A stretch of DNA of 64,000 nt from Flagellatimonas centrodinii (GTDB lineage: Bacteria; Pseudomonadota; Gammaproteobacteria; Nevskiales; Nevskiaceae), in NCBI RefSeq assembly GCF_016918765.2, contig NZ_CP092104.1, positions 2,976,001 through 3,040,000 of the forward strand, given 5' to 3'. The notes beneath the pieces are model-generated. The model ran no database searches and was not told where the DNA came from. It saw nothing but the letters and a program-made list of their open reading frames with translations. The translations under genes and the position numbers were made by a program. Below, one piece after another: positions 1 to 8,296 of the stretch; the stretch's first letter is position 1; the number at the start of each line of letters is the position of its first letter.

Positions 1-105
1 AGGACGTACCTGACGTCCCGTAGGCGATTTGCGGATGCGACACCGCAGCGACTCGCCTACACTCGCTGCAGCAGCGGCCCCGGGGCCGGAAGAACTGAGA
101 AGACA

Positions 106-759
106 ATGATCAAGATCATGCTGGTTGATGACCACCGCCTGGTTCGTGCCGGTCTCAAACGGGTACTCACTGAAATCGCGGATATGGAAGTGGTCGCTGA
201 AGCCAGCACTGGGGAAGAAGCACTCGAGCTGGCCCGCGGCAACGCGCCGGACATCGTGCTCATGGACATCAACATGCCCGGCATCGGCGGTCTGGAAACC
301 ACCCGCCGATTGAAGCAGCGACTGCCCGAGGTGAAGATCATCGTGGTATCGATGCACCTTGAGGAGCCCTATCCCAGCCGTCTGTTGGCGGCAGGTGCGG
401 CCGGTTACCTCAGCAAGGACTCGGCGGCCGACGAAGTGGTCGCGGCCATCCGCCGCGTCAATGGCGGCGGTCACTATGTGGCGGCGGACGTGGCCGGCAA
501 CCTCGCCGCAAGCCTGGTCAAGGGCAAGAGCGACTCGCCCTTCGAGCAACTCTCCCAGCGTGAAACCCAGGTCATGCTGATGGTCACCAAAGGGCATTCA
601 ACCCAGGACATCTCCGACCGGCTGCACCTTTCGCCCAAGACGGTGAGTACCTACCGCTACCGCCTGTTCGAGAAGCTCGGGGTGTCCAACGACGTGGAAC
701 TGACACGGATGGCGATGCGCTACGGCCTGCTCGACGAGAAGAGTGAATCCGCCCTCTGA
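106..759 (+). CDS. gacA: GacA/UvrY-type two-component response regulator
   Basis: 217-residue DNA-binding response regulator of the NarL/FixJ class. An N-terminal receiver domain (about 1-118) shows the acidic pair D8-D9, the phosphoacceptor D54 in LMDINMPG and the conserved K104 in YLSKD. A C-terminal LuxR-type helix-turn-helix (about 150-205) contains LSPKTVSTYRYR. In gammaproteobacteria GacA/UvrY is phosphorylated by a BarA/GacS kinase and activates small RNAs that titrate CsrA. The gene overlaps the GTG start of uvrC by 17 bases, the classical uvrY-uvrC arrangement, which supports the assignment. The ATG at 106 is preceded by a purine-rich GAGAAGAC stretch. No cognate kinase gene lies beside it. 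Confidence 0.92.
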   Translation: MIKIMLVDDHRLVRAGLKRVLTEIADMEVVAEASTGEEALELARGNAPDIVLMDINMPGIGGLETTRRLKQRLPEVKIIVVSMHLEEPYPSRLLAAGAAGYLSKDSAADEVVAAIRRVNGGGHYVAADVAGNLAASLVKGKSDSPFEQLSQRETQVMLMVTKGHSTQDISDRLHLSPKTVSTYRYRLFEKLGVSNDVELTRMAMRYGLLDEKSESAL

Positions 760-2581
760 ACCCGAACCGCAGGGTGGCGATGAGTTTGACGCCCGGAGTT
801 TCCTGCAGCAGTTGACCCATGCGCCGGGGGTCTACCGCATGTATGGCGGGGCAGGGGAGTTGCTGTATGTCGGCAAGGCCCGCAATTTGCGCAAGCGGGT
901 CGGCACCTATTTCCTCAGAGCCTCCGGCAATGCGCGGATCGAGAGCATGGTCTCGCAGATTCGCCGCATCGAGGTCACGGTAACTCACACCGAGGACGAA
1001 GCACTCATCCTCGAGGCGACGCTGATCAAGGAACAGCAGCCGCGCTACAACATTCTCTATCGCGACGACAAGAGCTATCCCTACGTCCGGCTATCGGCCC
1101 ATGCGTTTCCGCGCATCAGCTACTACCGCGGTGAAAAGCGCGGTCGCGACCAGTATTTCGGGCCGTTTCCCAGCGCCACGGCAGTACGCGACACGCTCTA
1201 CACGCTGCAGAAGCTCTTCCTGCTGCGCCCCTGTCGTGACAGCTTCTTCGCCCATCGCGACCGTGCCTGCCTGCAGTATCAGATCAAGCGTTGTTCCGGC
1301 CCCTGTGTCGGCCTGATCAGCCCCGAGGATTACGCCCGGGACGTACGCAATGCGGCGCGGTTGCTGGAGGGTCGCGGCGACGAGCTGGCCGACGAGCTGG
1401 CGGTCGAGATGGAGCGCGCCGCCGAAGCGCTCGCCTTCGAGCGTGCCGCCCGCCTGCGGGATCAGATCAGCGCGCTGAAACGGGTCCGCGAGAGCCGGAG
1501 CATGACCGGCGGCGCAAGCGAGCTGGACGTCATCGCCGTCGCCCCTCACCCCAGCCAGTCCTGTGTCGTCGTGATGTCGGTGCGCGACGGCATGAACATG
1601 GGGCATCGCAGTCATTTTCCACGGCATCCCCCGCATGCCGCACCGGAGGCTCTGCTTGAAAGCTTTCTCGGTCAGCACTATCTCGGCATACCGACACCGG
1701 GCGAGATTCTGCTGAGCCACGTGCCGGAAGAGTTGGACTGGATCGCCGCAGCCCTCGGCCAGACGGCAGGACGCCGCATCCGCCTCGCCAAGCCCCAGCG
1801 TGGTGCCAAATTGCGGCTGCTGGAGATGGCCCAGAACACTGCCAACCAAGCATTGTCAGCACGGCTGGCGGACATGGCCAGCATGGATGCCCGGTTGCTG
1901 GAGCTGCAGGGCGCGCTGGACCTGCCGCACCCGCCACGACGGCTCGAATGCTTCGACATATCGCATACCGGCGGCGAGCGCGCCGTCGCTTCCTGCGTGG
2001 TCTTCAACGAGCATGGCCCCCTGAAGACGGCTTACCGCAAGTTCAATATCGAGGGCATCACGCCGGGTGATGACTATGCGGCCATCCGTCAGGCCGTGAT
2101 GCGGCGTTTTGCCCGGGTCAAAGGGGGTGAGGTACAAGCGCCCGACCTGCTGCTGATCGACGGCGGCCAGGGACAGCTGGATGCCGCGCTGGAGGGGCTT
2201 GAGGCAGTGGATTTTACTGACGTGCGTGTGGTGGGCGTCGCCAAGGGCCCCACCCGCAAGGCGGGCATGGAGGAACTGATCGTGCCGGAGCGCGCTCATC
2301 CGCTGCGGCTTCCACCGGATTCGCCGGCGCTTCACCTGATACAGCGGATCCGCGACGAAGCTCACCGATTCGCCATCACCGGCCACCGGGGTCGTCGGGA
2401 CAAAGCGCGCCTGACGTCGGATCTTGATGCCATCGAGGGCCTAGGCCCCGCCCGCAAGCGCGCCCTGCTGCGCCACTTTGGCGGCCTGCCGCAACTGCGA
2501 CGCGCTGCCATTGACGACTTGGCCCGCGTCGAGGGCATCTCTCGGCGTCTGGCCGAGCGAATTTATCGGCATTTTCAGTAG
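743..2581 (+). CDS. uvrC: Excinuclease ABC subunit C (UvrC)
   Basis: 612-residue UvrC, the nuclease that makes both incisions around a lesion in UvrABC nucleotide excision repair. Visible in order: the GIY-YIG nuclease (GVYRMY, then LYVGKARNLRKR, about 30-60), a cysteine-bearing region (CLQYQIKRCSGPC), the UVR/UvrB-binding helices (about 210-245), the RNase H-like C-terminal endonuclease (ECFDISHTGG, LLIDGGQGQL) and tandem helix-hairpin-helix motifs at the end (IEGLGPARKRALLRHFGG). Length is normal for the family. Translation probably starts at the GTG at 743, inside the preceding regulator gene, suggesting translational coupling. Confidence 0.96.
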   Translation: MNPPSEPEPQGGDEFDARSFLQQLTHAPGVYRMYGGAGELLYVGKARNLRKRVGTYFLRASGNARIESMVSQIRRIEVTVTHTEDEALILEATLIKEQQPRYNILYRDDKSYPYVRLSAHAFPRISYYRGEKRGRDQYFGPFPSATAVRDTLYTLQKLFLLRPCRDSFFAHRDRACLQYQIKRCSGPCVGLISPEDYARDVRNAARLLEGRGDELADELAVEMERAAEALAFERAARLRDQISALKRVRESRSMTGGASELDVIAVAPHPSQSCVVVMSVRDGMNMGHRSHFPRHPPHAAPEALLESFLGQHYLGIPTPGEILLSHVPEELDWIAAALGQTAGRRIRLAKPQRGAKLRLLEMAQNTANQALSARLADMASMDARLLELQGALDLPHPPRRLECFDISHTGGERAVASCVVFNEHGPLKTAYRKFNIEGITPGDDYAAIRQAVMRRFARVKGGEVQAPDLLLIDGGQGQLDAALEGLEAVDFTDVRVVGVAKGPTRKAGMEELIVPERAHPLRLPPDSPALHLIQRIRDEAHRFAITGHRGRRDKARLTSDLDAIEGLGPARKRALLRHFGGLPQLRRAAIDDLARVEGISRRLAERIYRHFQ

Positions 2582-2624
2582 CCCGCGACTGCCGTTCGGC
2601 CGCCACACGCTCTACACTCCGTCG

Positions 2625-3182
2625 ATGACCATGACGCTCCCGCTGTTGCTGACCCTGCTCCGCGTGGCCGCCATTCCGGTCGTGCTGGCACTGTTCTATG
2701 TCCCGATCCCGTATGCGCGGCAAGTGGCAACGGTGATCTACATCGCGGCCTGCATCACGGACTGGCTTGATGGCTACCTCGCCCGGCGCTGGGATCAGAC
2801 TTCGCGTTTCGGAGCTTTCCTTGACCCCGTGGCCGACAAGCTGCTGGTGGCGACCAGCCTGGTCTTGCTGCTGAAGGATCGGCCGGATGGCATTCTCGCC
2901 CTGCTGGTCTGCATCATCATCGGCCGCGAGATCACCATCTCGGCCTTGCGCGAGTGGATGGCGGACCTCGGCAAGCGCGCCAGCGTCGCGGTCAGCTGGA
3001 TCGGCAAGTGGAAGACCGGCTTCCAGATGACGGCCATTGGCATGATGCTCTGGGAGCAATCCACGTTCGGTCTGCCGTGGTACCTGATGGGATACGGGCT
3101 GTTGTTCGTCGCAGCCGTGCTGACCTTGTGGAGCATGTGCCTGTATCTGCGAGCGGCCTGGCCGATGATGCGGGAGCCCTAG
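2625..3182 (+). CDS. pgsA: CDP-diacylglycerol--glycerol-3-phosphate 3-phosphatidyltransferase
   Basis: 185-residue integral membrane enzyme that makes phosphatidylglycerophosphate from CDP-diacylglycerol and glycerol-3-phosphate. The CDP-alcohol phosphatidyltransferase signature is intact: DWLDGYLARRWDQTSRFG followed by AFLDPVADK. Several hydrophobic helices are evident. The reading frame is open further upstream to 2478 inside uvrC, but the ATG at 2625 (MTMTLPLLLTLLR) gives the usual N-terminus and lies 43 bases after uvrC; a second ATG is at 2631. The uvrY-uvrC-pgsA order is conserved in gammaproteobacteria. Confidence 0.93.
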   Translation: MTMTLPLLLTLLRVAAIPVVLALFYVPIPYARQVATVIYIAACITDWLDGYLARRWDQTSRFGAFLDPVADKLLVATSLVLLLKDRPDGILALLVCIIIGREITISALREWMADLGKRASVAVSWIGKWKTGFQMTAIGMMLWEQSTFGLPWYLMGYGLLFVAAVLTLWSMCLYLRAAWPMMREP

Positions 3183-3211
3183 CCGCCAAGTCGGTACACT
3201 GCCGGCTGTCC

Positions 3212-3296
3212 GCCCGCGTGGCGAAACAGGTAGACGCAGGGGACTTAAAATCCCCCGGTTCACACCATCCCGGTTCGAGTCCGGGCGCGGGCACCA
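3212..3296 (+). tRNA. tRNA-Leu (anticodon UAA)
   Basis: An 85-base gene with encoded CCA. The acceptor stem GCCCGCG pairs with CGCGGGC. The anticodon arm GGGGA-CTTAAAA-TCCCC reads UAA. A variable arm follows, and the T arm is CCCGG-TTCGAGT-CCGGG. It sits just after pgsA, where E. coli carries its glyW-cysT-leuZ tRNA cluster. Confidence 0.95.
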
Positions 3297-3337
3297 CCCC
3301 TGCCGCTGTCGGCGGCCTGATCGGGAATATCGTCGGC

Positions 3338-3784
3338 ATGGCGCGAGAGCCCACCTTGCTGGAACAGGCACTGCAACGCGGTCGCGTTACCGTCAGCGGT
3401 GGCGTGGCAACCTGGGTGGTGGACGGGCAGGGGGCTGCGGCCATGCCGGCCGATGAATGGCGCAGTGCCGAAAAGTGGGCGGCTTCCCGGCGCGGTGGAA
3501 TCAATGCCGCGCGCGATCGGGCAGTACTGCTGGAACGGATAACCACCATGGTGACCCGCTCGGGCACCACCTTTACGACCCTGAAAGGTTCGCAGAAGTC
3601 GCTCGATCAGCTTCACAAGGCGATGAAGGGTGGCGGCTTTGACCTGAATGAATGGCGCTTCCCGGCCGACGAAGGAACCCCCAGGCGACGGCCAAAGGGG
3701 GACAATGATGTCGAGCCGTCATCGAATCCATCCGCGCAGGGCGCCGGAACCGAGGACGGGAGCCACGACACACCCCAGACGTAA
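3338..3784 (+). CDS. Hypothetical protein, 148 residues
   Basis: Small soluble protein starting MAREPTLLEQALQRG. It contains a central basic region (EWRSAEKWAASRRGG) and a lysine-rich helix near KGSQKSLDQLHKAMKGGG, and ends in a low-complexity, charged tail. No domain was recognised. The frame is open upstream through the tRNA gene, but the ATG at 3338 is the first plausible start after the tRNA. It lies in the core flank upstream of another unassigned gene, 30 bases away, so the two may be cotranscribed. Third-position GC is high, like the neighbouring core genes. Confidence 0.6.
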   Translation: MAREPTLLEQALQRGRVTVSGGVATWVVDGQGAAAMPADEWRSAEKWAASRRGGINAARDRAVLLERITTMVTRSGTTFTTLKGSQKSLDQLHKAMKGGGFDLNEWRFPADEGTPRRRPKGDNDVEPSSNPSAQGAGTEDGSHDTPQT

Positions 3785-3814
3785 CGGAGGGCGGTCCCGG
3801 AACCCGCTGACATT

Positions 3815-4714
3815 GTGACCCAGACCTCGACCGAACCGCTGCTGCGCCGCGCCACTGACTACGAAACGGTTGCCGGCCTGCTTCATCACCAGCCGGCAGC
3901 GGCCTTCACGTCGATGTTCGTCCTCCATGGCTATGGCCACGACCTGGGCCCCGATCTGGTGGTGGCGGACCTTGCGGAGATCGAGACGGTCACCCGTGGC
4001 GTTGGCGCGACCCGGGAGTACGAATTGCGCAAGGTGGTGCTGCGGCCCCTGCAATCCGAACGTCGCATCAACCTGACCCACGAGACCCTCAACGTCTTCT
4101 GTTTCGATCACTGTTCGATCCGGCAGTTTCCGGTGTTCTTCATTCTCCGGGATCCCGATGCCCTGGCTGCAATGGATCAGATGGTTCCCCAGGCCGTCGG
4201 AATGGCCACCGTGCGGTTCAACGACTGGCGATTGGAAAACGCCTACGAATGGGCCCTGCTGTCACGCGCAGCAAGTCACGGCGAGCTGATGCCGGTGATG
4301 GACTTTCCGTTGATGGAGGCCCTGGGATGGCGGCTGATTCGTCCCATCACCGAGATGGGGGGGCGCTCGCCGGTACTCGAATGGCACCTGCTCAAGACTG
4401 ACGAACTGGCCAATGCTGGCGCCATCCCCTTGATGACGGTACTGACCAGCCCCGAAGGCCGCGTTCTACGGCGTGCCGACGCACAAATGCTCAATGTGTT
4501 CCGTTCGCAGCGCCCTCGGCAGCGTCCGGTGATGGTCGCGCTGGCAGCGGATCGCAGCCCGTTGATCAACGTCAAGACTCTGGCGCGGGAAGAGGCACCG
4601 GTCGACACCGATGCCGACGGCGACGCCGTCGAAACGTCCGCCATGCTCCAGCCGCTGACCTTGGTTGACTCGGCGCGCGACAAGGTCGTGCCCCTGCAGC
4701 GAATCGCGGTCTGA
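3815..4714 (+). CDS. Hypothetical protein, 299 residues
   Basis: Soluble protein of unknown function beginning at GTG 3815 (MTQTSTEPLLRRATDYE). The body looks globular, with segments such as INLTHETLNVFCFDHCSIRQFP and ENAYEWALLSRAASHGELMPVMDFPLMEALGW. The C-terminus is acidic and probably disordered (APVDTDADGDAVE). There is no signal peptide or membrane segment. It is the last core gene before the island boundary; its stop lies 35 bases from the left copy of the attachment repeat. Confidence 0.62.
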   Translation: MTQTSTEPLLRRATDYETVAGLLHHQPAAAFTSMFVLHGYGHDLGPDLVVADLAEIETVTRGVGATREYELRKVVLRPLQSERRINLTHETLNVFCFDHCSIRQFPVFFILRDPDALAAMDQMVPQAVGMATVRFNDWRLENAYEWALLSRAASHGELMPVMDFPLMEALGWRLIRPITEMGGRSPVLEWHLLKTDELANAGAIPLMTVLTSPEGRVLRRADAQMLNVFRSQRPRQRPVMVALAADRSPLINVKTLAREEAPVDTDADGDAVETSAMLQPLTLVDSARDKVVPLQRIAV

Positions 4715-4749
4715 CACCACCGCATTGCGCGGTAGCGAGCGTTTCTCCG

Positions 4750-4767
4750 TTGGAGGCTGGGGTCGGA
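4750..4767. repeat. Left attachment repeat (att) of the island
   Basis: TTGGAGGCTGGGGTCGGA duplicates the terminal 17 bases of tRNA-Cys (minus strand, including CCA) plus one base, with a single T/C difference from the right copy at 56611-56628. The sequence to its left is core chromosome; an A/T-rich arm follows to its right. Confidence 0.82.
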
Positions 4768-4824
4768 TTACAATCATTACCTAAGTCAATGATAAAATTA
4801 AAAATATAAATGAATTGAAAAATA

Positions 4825-4845
4825 TGACCCCACTAATGACCCCAC
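4825..4845. promoter_or_regulatory. Integrase arm-type binding sites, left end (two TGACCCCAC copies)
   Basis: TGACCCCAC occurs at 4825-4833 and 4837-4845, 12 bases apart, followed by TGCA. The same doublet, also spaced 12 bases and followed by TGCA, occurs at 56476-56496 near the other end. Paired repeats in both arms are typical of tyrosine-integrase arm sites. The intervening 4768-4824 is very A/T-rich. Binding itself is inferred. Confidence 0.6.
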
Positions 4846-4854
4846 CTGCAGATT

Positions 4855-5055
4855 TCATTGGCTGACAACTGAACCCTTGCCCCGGACTTTCGGGTGGCCG
4901 TTGCGCTGGGCCAGACGCTCGGCGTTCTTCCCGCCATAGGCTGCGCCGGTCAGGGCGCTAACTTCCAGCTCCATCAGCCGCTGGCTGGCAAAGCCAATCA
5001 TCTCGCGAAGCAGATCGGCGTCTGGGCTCTTTTCCAAAAGCGCCCGCAGGTTCAT
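4855..5055 (-). pseudogene. IS256-family transposase, N-terminal remnant
   Basis: A 66-residue frame (MNLRALLEKSPDADLLREMIG, then RLMELEVSALTGAAYGGKNAERLAQRNG) matches the start of IS256/mutator-type transposases, which normally run to about 400 residues. The frame degenerates after RNGHPKVRGK and stops at 4855. The catalytic DDE region and terminal repeats are absent, so this is a decayed fragment marking an earlier insertion at the island's left end. Confidence 0.7.
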
Positions 5056-5182
5056 ATCTCATCGGTCATCGGTAGTTCCTTGTATTCAGGTTGGTCGTCG
5101 AAACCCAAACCTAAACCTGTTACCACCGGTGGCATTCAGAACCTACCCCACGTCTCGGGACACGACCGACGACGGTCTTGTC

Positions 5183-5270
5183 AACAAAAAAGCCGACCAT
5201 CAGATCGGCTTTCGCAGATGCTTCTTAGACGAATTGAAGCCTCCGGCAAACACCCCTCTCGCAAGGTGGT
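5183..5270. repeat. Diverged repeat with terminator-like hairpin, copy A
   Basis: Contains AAAGCCGA...TCGGCTTT (arms 5189-5196 and 5205-5212), a bidirectional terminator-like hairpin, followed by about 55 bases ending in CTCGCAAGGT. A related sequence with the same hairpin and the same CGCAAGGT end occurs at 12270-12355. The rest of 5056-5401 contains no gene I can support. Confidence 0.5.
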
Positions 5271-5401
5271 ACCAGCTTACTCAGGTCAATCGAAAGTGGT
5301 CAAACCAAGCTTTCTACCGTTGGCGGGCGAGAGGGACACGGACATTGTTTTGACGCAGACGAAATCCGAGCCCGTTCAGCGGTGCCCAGCCCTCCGGCAA
5401 G

Positions 5402-5581
5402 ATGGAGGGTGAGCAAGCAGAACATGAATCCGGAATCGACGAATCCAAGGATTTGTCTCAGCCTGTGCGCGTCACAGAATCTGAACATGGCGTGCGAGGA
5501 ACGACCTCACGTGGTCCTCTTGCTAGGTCGTCGTCGCTGTCCATCGGCGACGTCTCGGCACTTCGAAGCAGGGCGTCATGA
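5402..5581 (+). CDS. Possible small ORF, 59 residues, coupled to an interrupted ORF
   Basis: A short frame starting ATG 5402 (MEGEQAEHESGIDESKDLSQ), acidic at first and Ser/Arg-rich at the end. Its TGA stop overlaps the ATG of the next small frame (ATGA at 5578-5581), an arrangement common in real operons. No family was recognised, and the codon pattern is not decisive. It may equally be the tail of a decayed gene. Confidence 0.25.
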   Translation: MEGEQAEHESGIDESKDLSQPVRVTESEHGVRGTTSRGPLARSSSLSIGDVSALRSRAS

Positions 5582-5716
5582 TTGTGGAAATACTGCTCGC
5601 TGGCGCAGTCGGTTTTATCTGGCGAACTGGCTACAGTCTCTTATTTCTGTTGGCGCCGAATGAGTTCTGACCCGGGGTGCCGATCGAAAACTGACCCACG
5701 GATATGGGACAGCAGT

Positions 5717-6505
5717 TTAGATCGATTCTGTGGATAAGCTGGGTTTTCTGGTCTTGGCTTTAGCCTCCTTTCGGTTTGTGGATGATTGCTTGAAGCGGTA
5801 GGACTCGTTGCCGGTCTCGACGATGTGGCAGTGATGCGTCATGCGGTCGAGCAGCGCGGTGGTCATCTTCGGATCGCCGAAGACGCTGGCCCACTCTGAG
5901 AAACTCAGGTTGGTCGTGATCACCAGGCTGGTGTGCTCGTAGAGCTTGCTGATCAGGTGAAACAGCAGAGCGCCGCCAGCCTGCGAAAACGGCAGATAGC
6001 CCAGCTCGTCGAGGATGACCAGATCGGCATACATCAGCCGGTGCGCCGTTTGCCCGGCCTTGCCGGTCTGCTTCTCCTGCTCAAGCTGATTGACCAGCTC
6101 GACGGTGGAAAAGCAGCGCACGCGCTTCTTGTGCCGGCGGATCGCCTCGACCCCCAGCGCCGTCGCCAGATGCGTCTTGCCGGTGCCGGGACCACCGACC
6201 AGCACGACGTTCTGCGCCCCCTCGATGAATTCGCCCCGATGCAGGGTGCGGATCAGCGCCTCGTCCACCGGAGTGTGGGCAAAGTCGAAGCCGGCCAGAT
6301 CGCGATACGCCGGAAAGCGCGCTGCCTTCATCTGGTAGGACAGCGAGCGCACCTCGCGCTCCGCGCCCTCGGCCCGCAGCAGCTCGGCCATCAGGCCTTC
6401 CGGATTCTGTGGTGGGGTGCTGTGCGCCGACAGCTCGTCGAAGGCCGCCGCCATGCCGTGCAGCTTCAGCGCCTTGAGCCCCGCGACGATCTCAGTGCGC
6501 TGCAT
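5717..6505 (-). CDS. istB: IS21 helper ATPase IstB
   Basis: 262-residue AAA+ ATPase that assists IstA during IS21 transposition. The Walker A motif [14 protein letters not shown] and Walker B region ([19 protein letters not shown]) are clear, as is [16 protein letters not shown]. The start was placed at ATG 6505 ([19 protein letters not shown]), which overlaps the end of istA by 14 bases; the frame is open upstream but only within istA. Length is normal for the family. Confidence 0.95.
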   Translation of the reverse strand: MQRTEIVAGLKALKLHGMAAAFDELSAHSTPPQNPEGLMAELLRAEGAEREVRSLSYQMKAARFPAYRDLAGFDFAHTPVDEALIRTLHRGEFIEGAQNVVLVGGPGTGKTHLATALGVEAIRRHKKRVRCFSTVELVNQLEQEKQTGKAGQTAHRLMYADLVILDELGYLPFSQAGGALLFHLISKLYEHTSLVITTNLSFSEWASVFGDPKMTTALLDRMTHHCHIVETGNESYRFKQSSTNRKEAKAKTRKPSLSTESI

Positions 6506-8033
6506 GACGCACCTCCGCAAGCAGGGGCAGCATTGGCAGGATCGGCAGCAGCACGCGCAGCGTGTCATAGCGCGCCACATCGGCCCTGGGCTCCTGCGTG
6601 AGGGTCAGTGCGGCCGGTGCCTGCACGCCGTCGGGTGCCTTGGGCTCCCTGAGGCGGGCCAGCAGATTGAAAACATGCTCGCGACTGGGATGCTTGCCCT
6701 CCAGCGCCAGCTCGACCGCGACCAGCACATCATCAAGACCATGGGTCGGCACGCAGCCGAGGATGTCGGCCATCTCCCGATCGCCGCCGGGCCGGCGCAG
6801 CAGCCGATCCTGCAGCCGCTGCAGCGGCCCGGGCAGATCGGCAAACGGTGCGCCGTTACGCAGGGCACCGGGCTTTCGGGCCAGCACCGGGATGTAGTGC
6901 CGCCAGTCGTAGATCGTCTGGCCTCGGCCGAAGACCCGGCCGTGGCGGGCGATCACCTCGCCGTCGCCGACGACCTCGATGCGATCGGCATACGCGCGCA
7001 GGCTGACCGCCCGATTGGCGAAGGCAGCGTGCACGCTGTAGCGGTTGCGCTCGAAGGACACCAGGCAGGTCGGCGATACGCGCACCGGCTCTTCGACGAA
7101 GGCGTCGAAGGCGGTGCCCAGGGCCATCAGGTGGGCCTGCTCCTGCGCGAAGACCTCGGCGACGGACTGCCCCCGGATTTCCGGATGGCGGATCTCGTCG
7201 GCCAGACGCAGGCACTGCTCGGCGAGCCAGGCATTGAGCTGGTCCAGCGTCTCGAAGCGAGGACGCGGCACAAACAGCTCGCGCCGGCCGTCCTGCACGG
7301 CCTTCTCGACCCGGCCTTTCTCCCAGCCGGCGGCCCGGTTGCAGAATTCGGGCTCCAGCAGGTAGTGGCTCATCATCGCGCCGAAGCGTTGATTGACCTT
7401 GCGCGCCTTGCCCTGGCCGACCTTGTCGACGGCGGTCTTCATGTTGTCGTAGATCGCCCGGCGCGGGATGCCGCCAAAGAAGGCAAACGCCCGCCAGTGC
7501 GCATCGAAGAGCATCTCGTGCGCTTCCGATGGATACGCCACGCGCAAGGCCATGCGGCTGTGGCACAGCTTGATCTGCGCGACCTTGAGCGTGGTGACGA
7601 TCCCGCCGATCTCGGCGGTCTCGGTGCTCCAGTCGAATTGCAGGGCCTCGCCCGGCGCGAATGCGAGCGGCACGTAGGTGTCGCGCCGGGTCTGGCTCTG
7701 CTCGCGGCGCCAGCCACGCACGAAGTCGGTGACGCGCGAGTACTCGCCGGTATAGCCCTGGGCCTTGAGCAGCTCGAAGTAGCGTTTGGCGGTGCGCCGC
7801 TGCTTGCGCGGCTTGCCCTGGTCGGACTTGAGCCACGCCTGCAGTTGCTCGGCATACGGGTCGAGCTTGTGTGGCATGCGCTTGCGCCGATACTCCGGCG
7901 TCACGTCGCCGCTGCGCAGGTACGACTTGACGGTGTTCTTCGATAAGCTGGTGCGGCGCGCGATTTCCCGGATCGGAACCTGATCCCGAAAGTGCCAACG
8001 CCTGATCTTTGCTAACAACTCCACGCTAATCAC
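6492..8033 (-). CDS. istA: IS21 transposase IstA
   Basis: 513-residue DDE transposase. The N-terminal helix-turn-helix reads [20 protein letters not shown] (about 17-36). The retroviral-integrase-type core includes [12 protein letters not shown] for the first Asp and [14 protein letters not shown] for the second, followed by [11 protein letters not shown] for the Glu. The full length and undamaged motifs suggest an active protein. It is translated upstream of istB, with overlapping frames. Confidence 0.95.
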   Translation of the reverse strand: MISVELLAKIRRWHFRDQVPIREIARRTSLSKNTVKSYLRSGDVTPEYRRKRMPHKLDPYAEQLQAWLKSDQGKPRKQRRTAKRYFELLKAQGYTGEYSRVTDFVRGWRREQSQTRRDTYVPLAFAPGEALQFDWSTETAEIGGIVTTLKVAQIKLCHSRMALRVAYPSEAHEMLFDAHWRAFAFFGGIPRRAIYDNMKTAVDKVGQGKARKVNQRFGAMMSHYLLEPEFCNRAAGWEKGRVEKAVQDGRRELFVPRPRFETLDQLNAWLAEQCLRLADEIRHPEIRGQSVAEVFAQEQAHLMALGTAFDAFVEEPVRVSPTCLVSFERNRYSVHAAFANRAVSLRAYADRIEVVGDGEVIARHGRVFGRGQTIYDWRHYIPVLARKPGALRNGAPFADLPGPLQRLQDRLLRRPGGDREMADILGCVPTHGLDDVLVAVELALEGKHPSREHVFNLLARLREPKAPDGVQAPAALTLTQEPRADVARYDTLRVLLPILPMLPLLAEVRHAAH

Positions 8034-8296
8034 TCCTTGCGCACCCCGCTGAGCAAAATCTCAGCAAGGTACCGATTAACGTGGGTCAGATTTCAGTCGG
8101 TACTACCCATCAAAGTGGGTCAGATTTCAGACCGCGCCAACACTTATTTCGCTTCGTCGCGCGCATGCCTCTTCATCAGTGGGGTAACTGGCGGCGCAGG
8201 TGAAGATTGTAGTTGCCTCGCCTGGCAACGTGCAGCAGCAAAACGGTGGCAAGAAAGCAGTTTCAACACGGTACTTTTCCTCCCGGGTATGTCTAA

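Larger units (their letters stand above)
5648..8142 (-). mobile_element. IS21-family insertion sequence, complete
   Basis: 2495-bp element with termini TGTTGGCGC at 5648 and its inverse GCGCCAACA ending at 8142. Inner repeats contain TCTGACCCAC-like motifs near both ends, doubled at the istA side (about 8090-8130), as expected for multiple terminal binding sites. It is flanked by a perfect 8-bp direct repeat CTTATTTC (5640-5647 and 8143-8150). It encodes istA and istB in overlapping frames on the minus strand. Intact ends and the perfect duplication indicate a recent insertion. Confidence 0.93.
5578..8203 (+). pseudogene. Small membrane-protein ORF interrupted by the IS21 element
   Basis: The 5' part (5578-5647) encodes MIVEILLAGAVGFIWRTGYS and runs into the IS21-type element. 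Removing the element together with one copy of the 8-bp duplication CTTATTTC joins it in frame to 8151-8203. The result is a 40-residue protein with one hydrophobic N-terminal helix and a basic C-terminus (GNWRRR), ending at TGA 8201-8203. That an uninterrupted frame is restored is seen in the sequence; that it was an expressed gene is inferred from the overlapping ATGA junction with the preceding ORF. Confidence 0.4.

Noticed and set aside
6417-7946. Long plus-strand frame of 509 codons opposite istA
   Set aside because: It mirrors the istA and istB genes on the other strand, spans their junction and has no family features; G/C-rich antisense frames stay open by chance.
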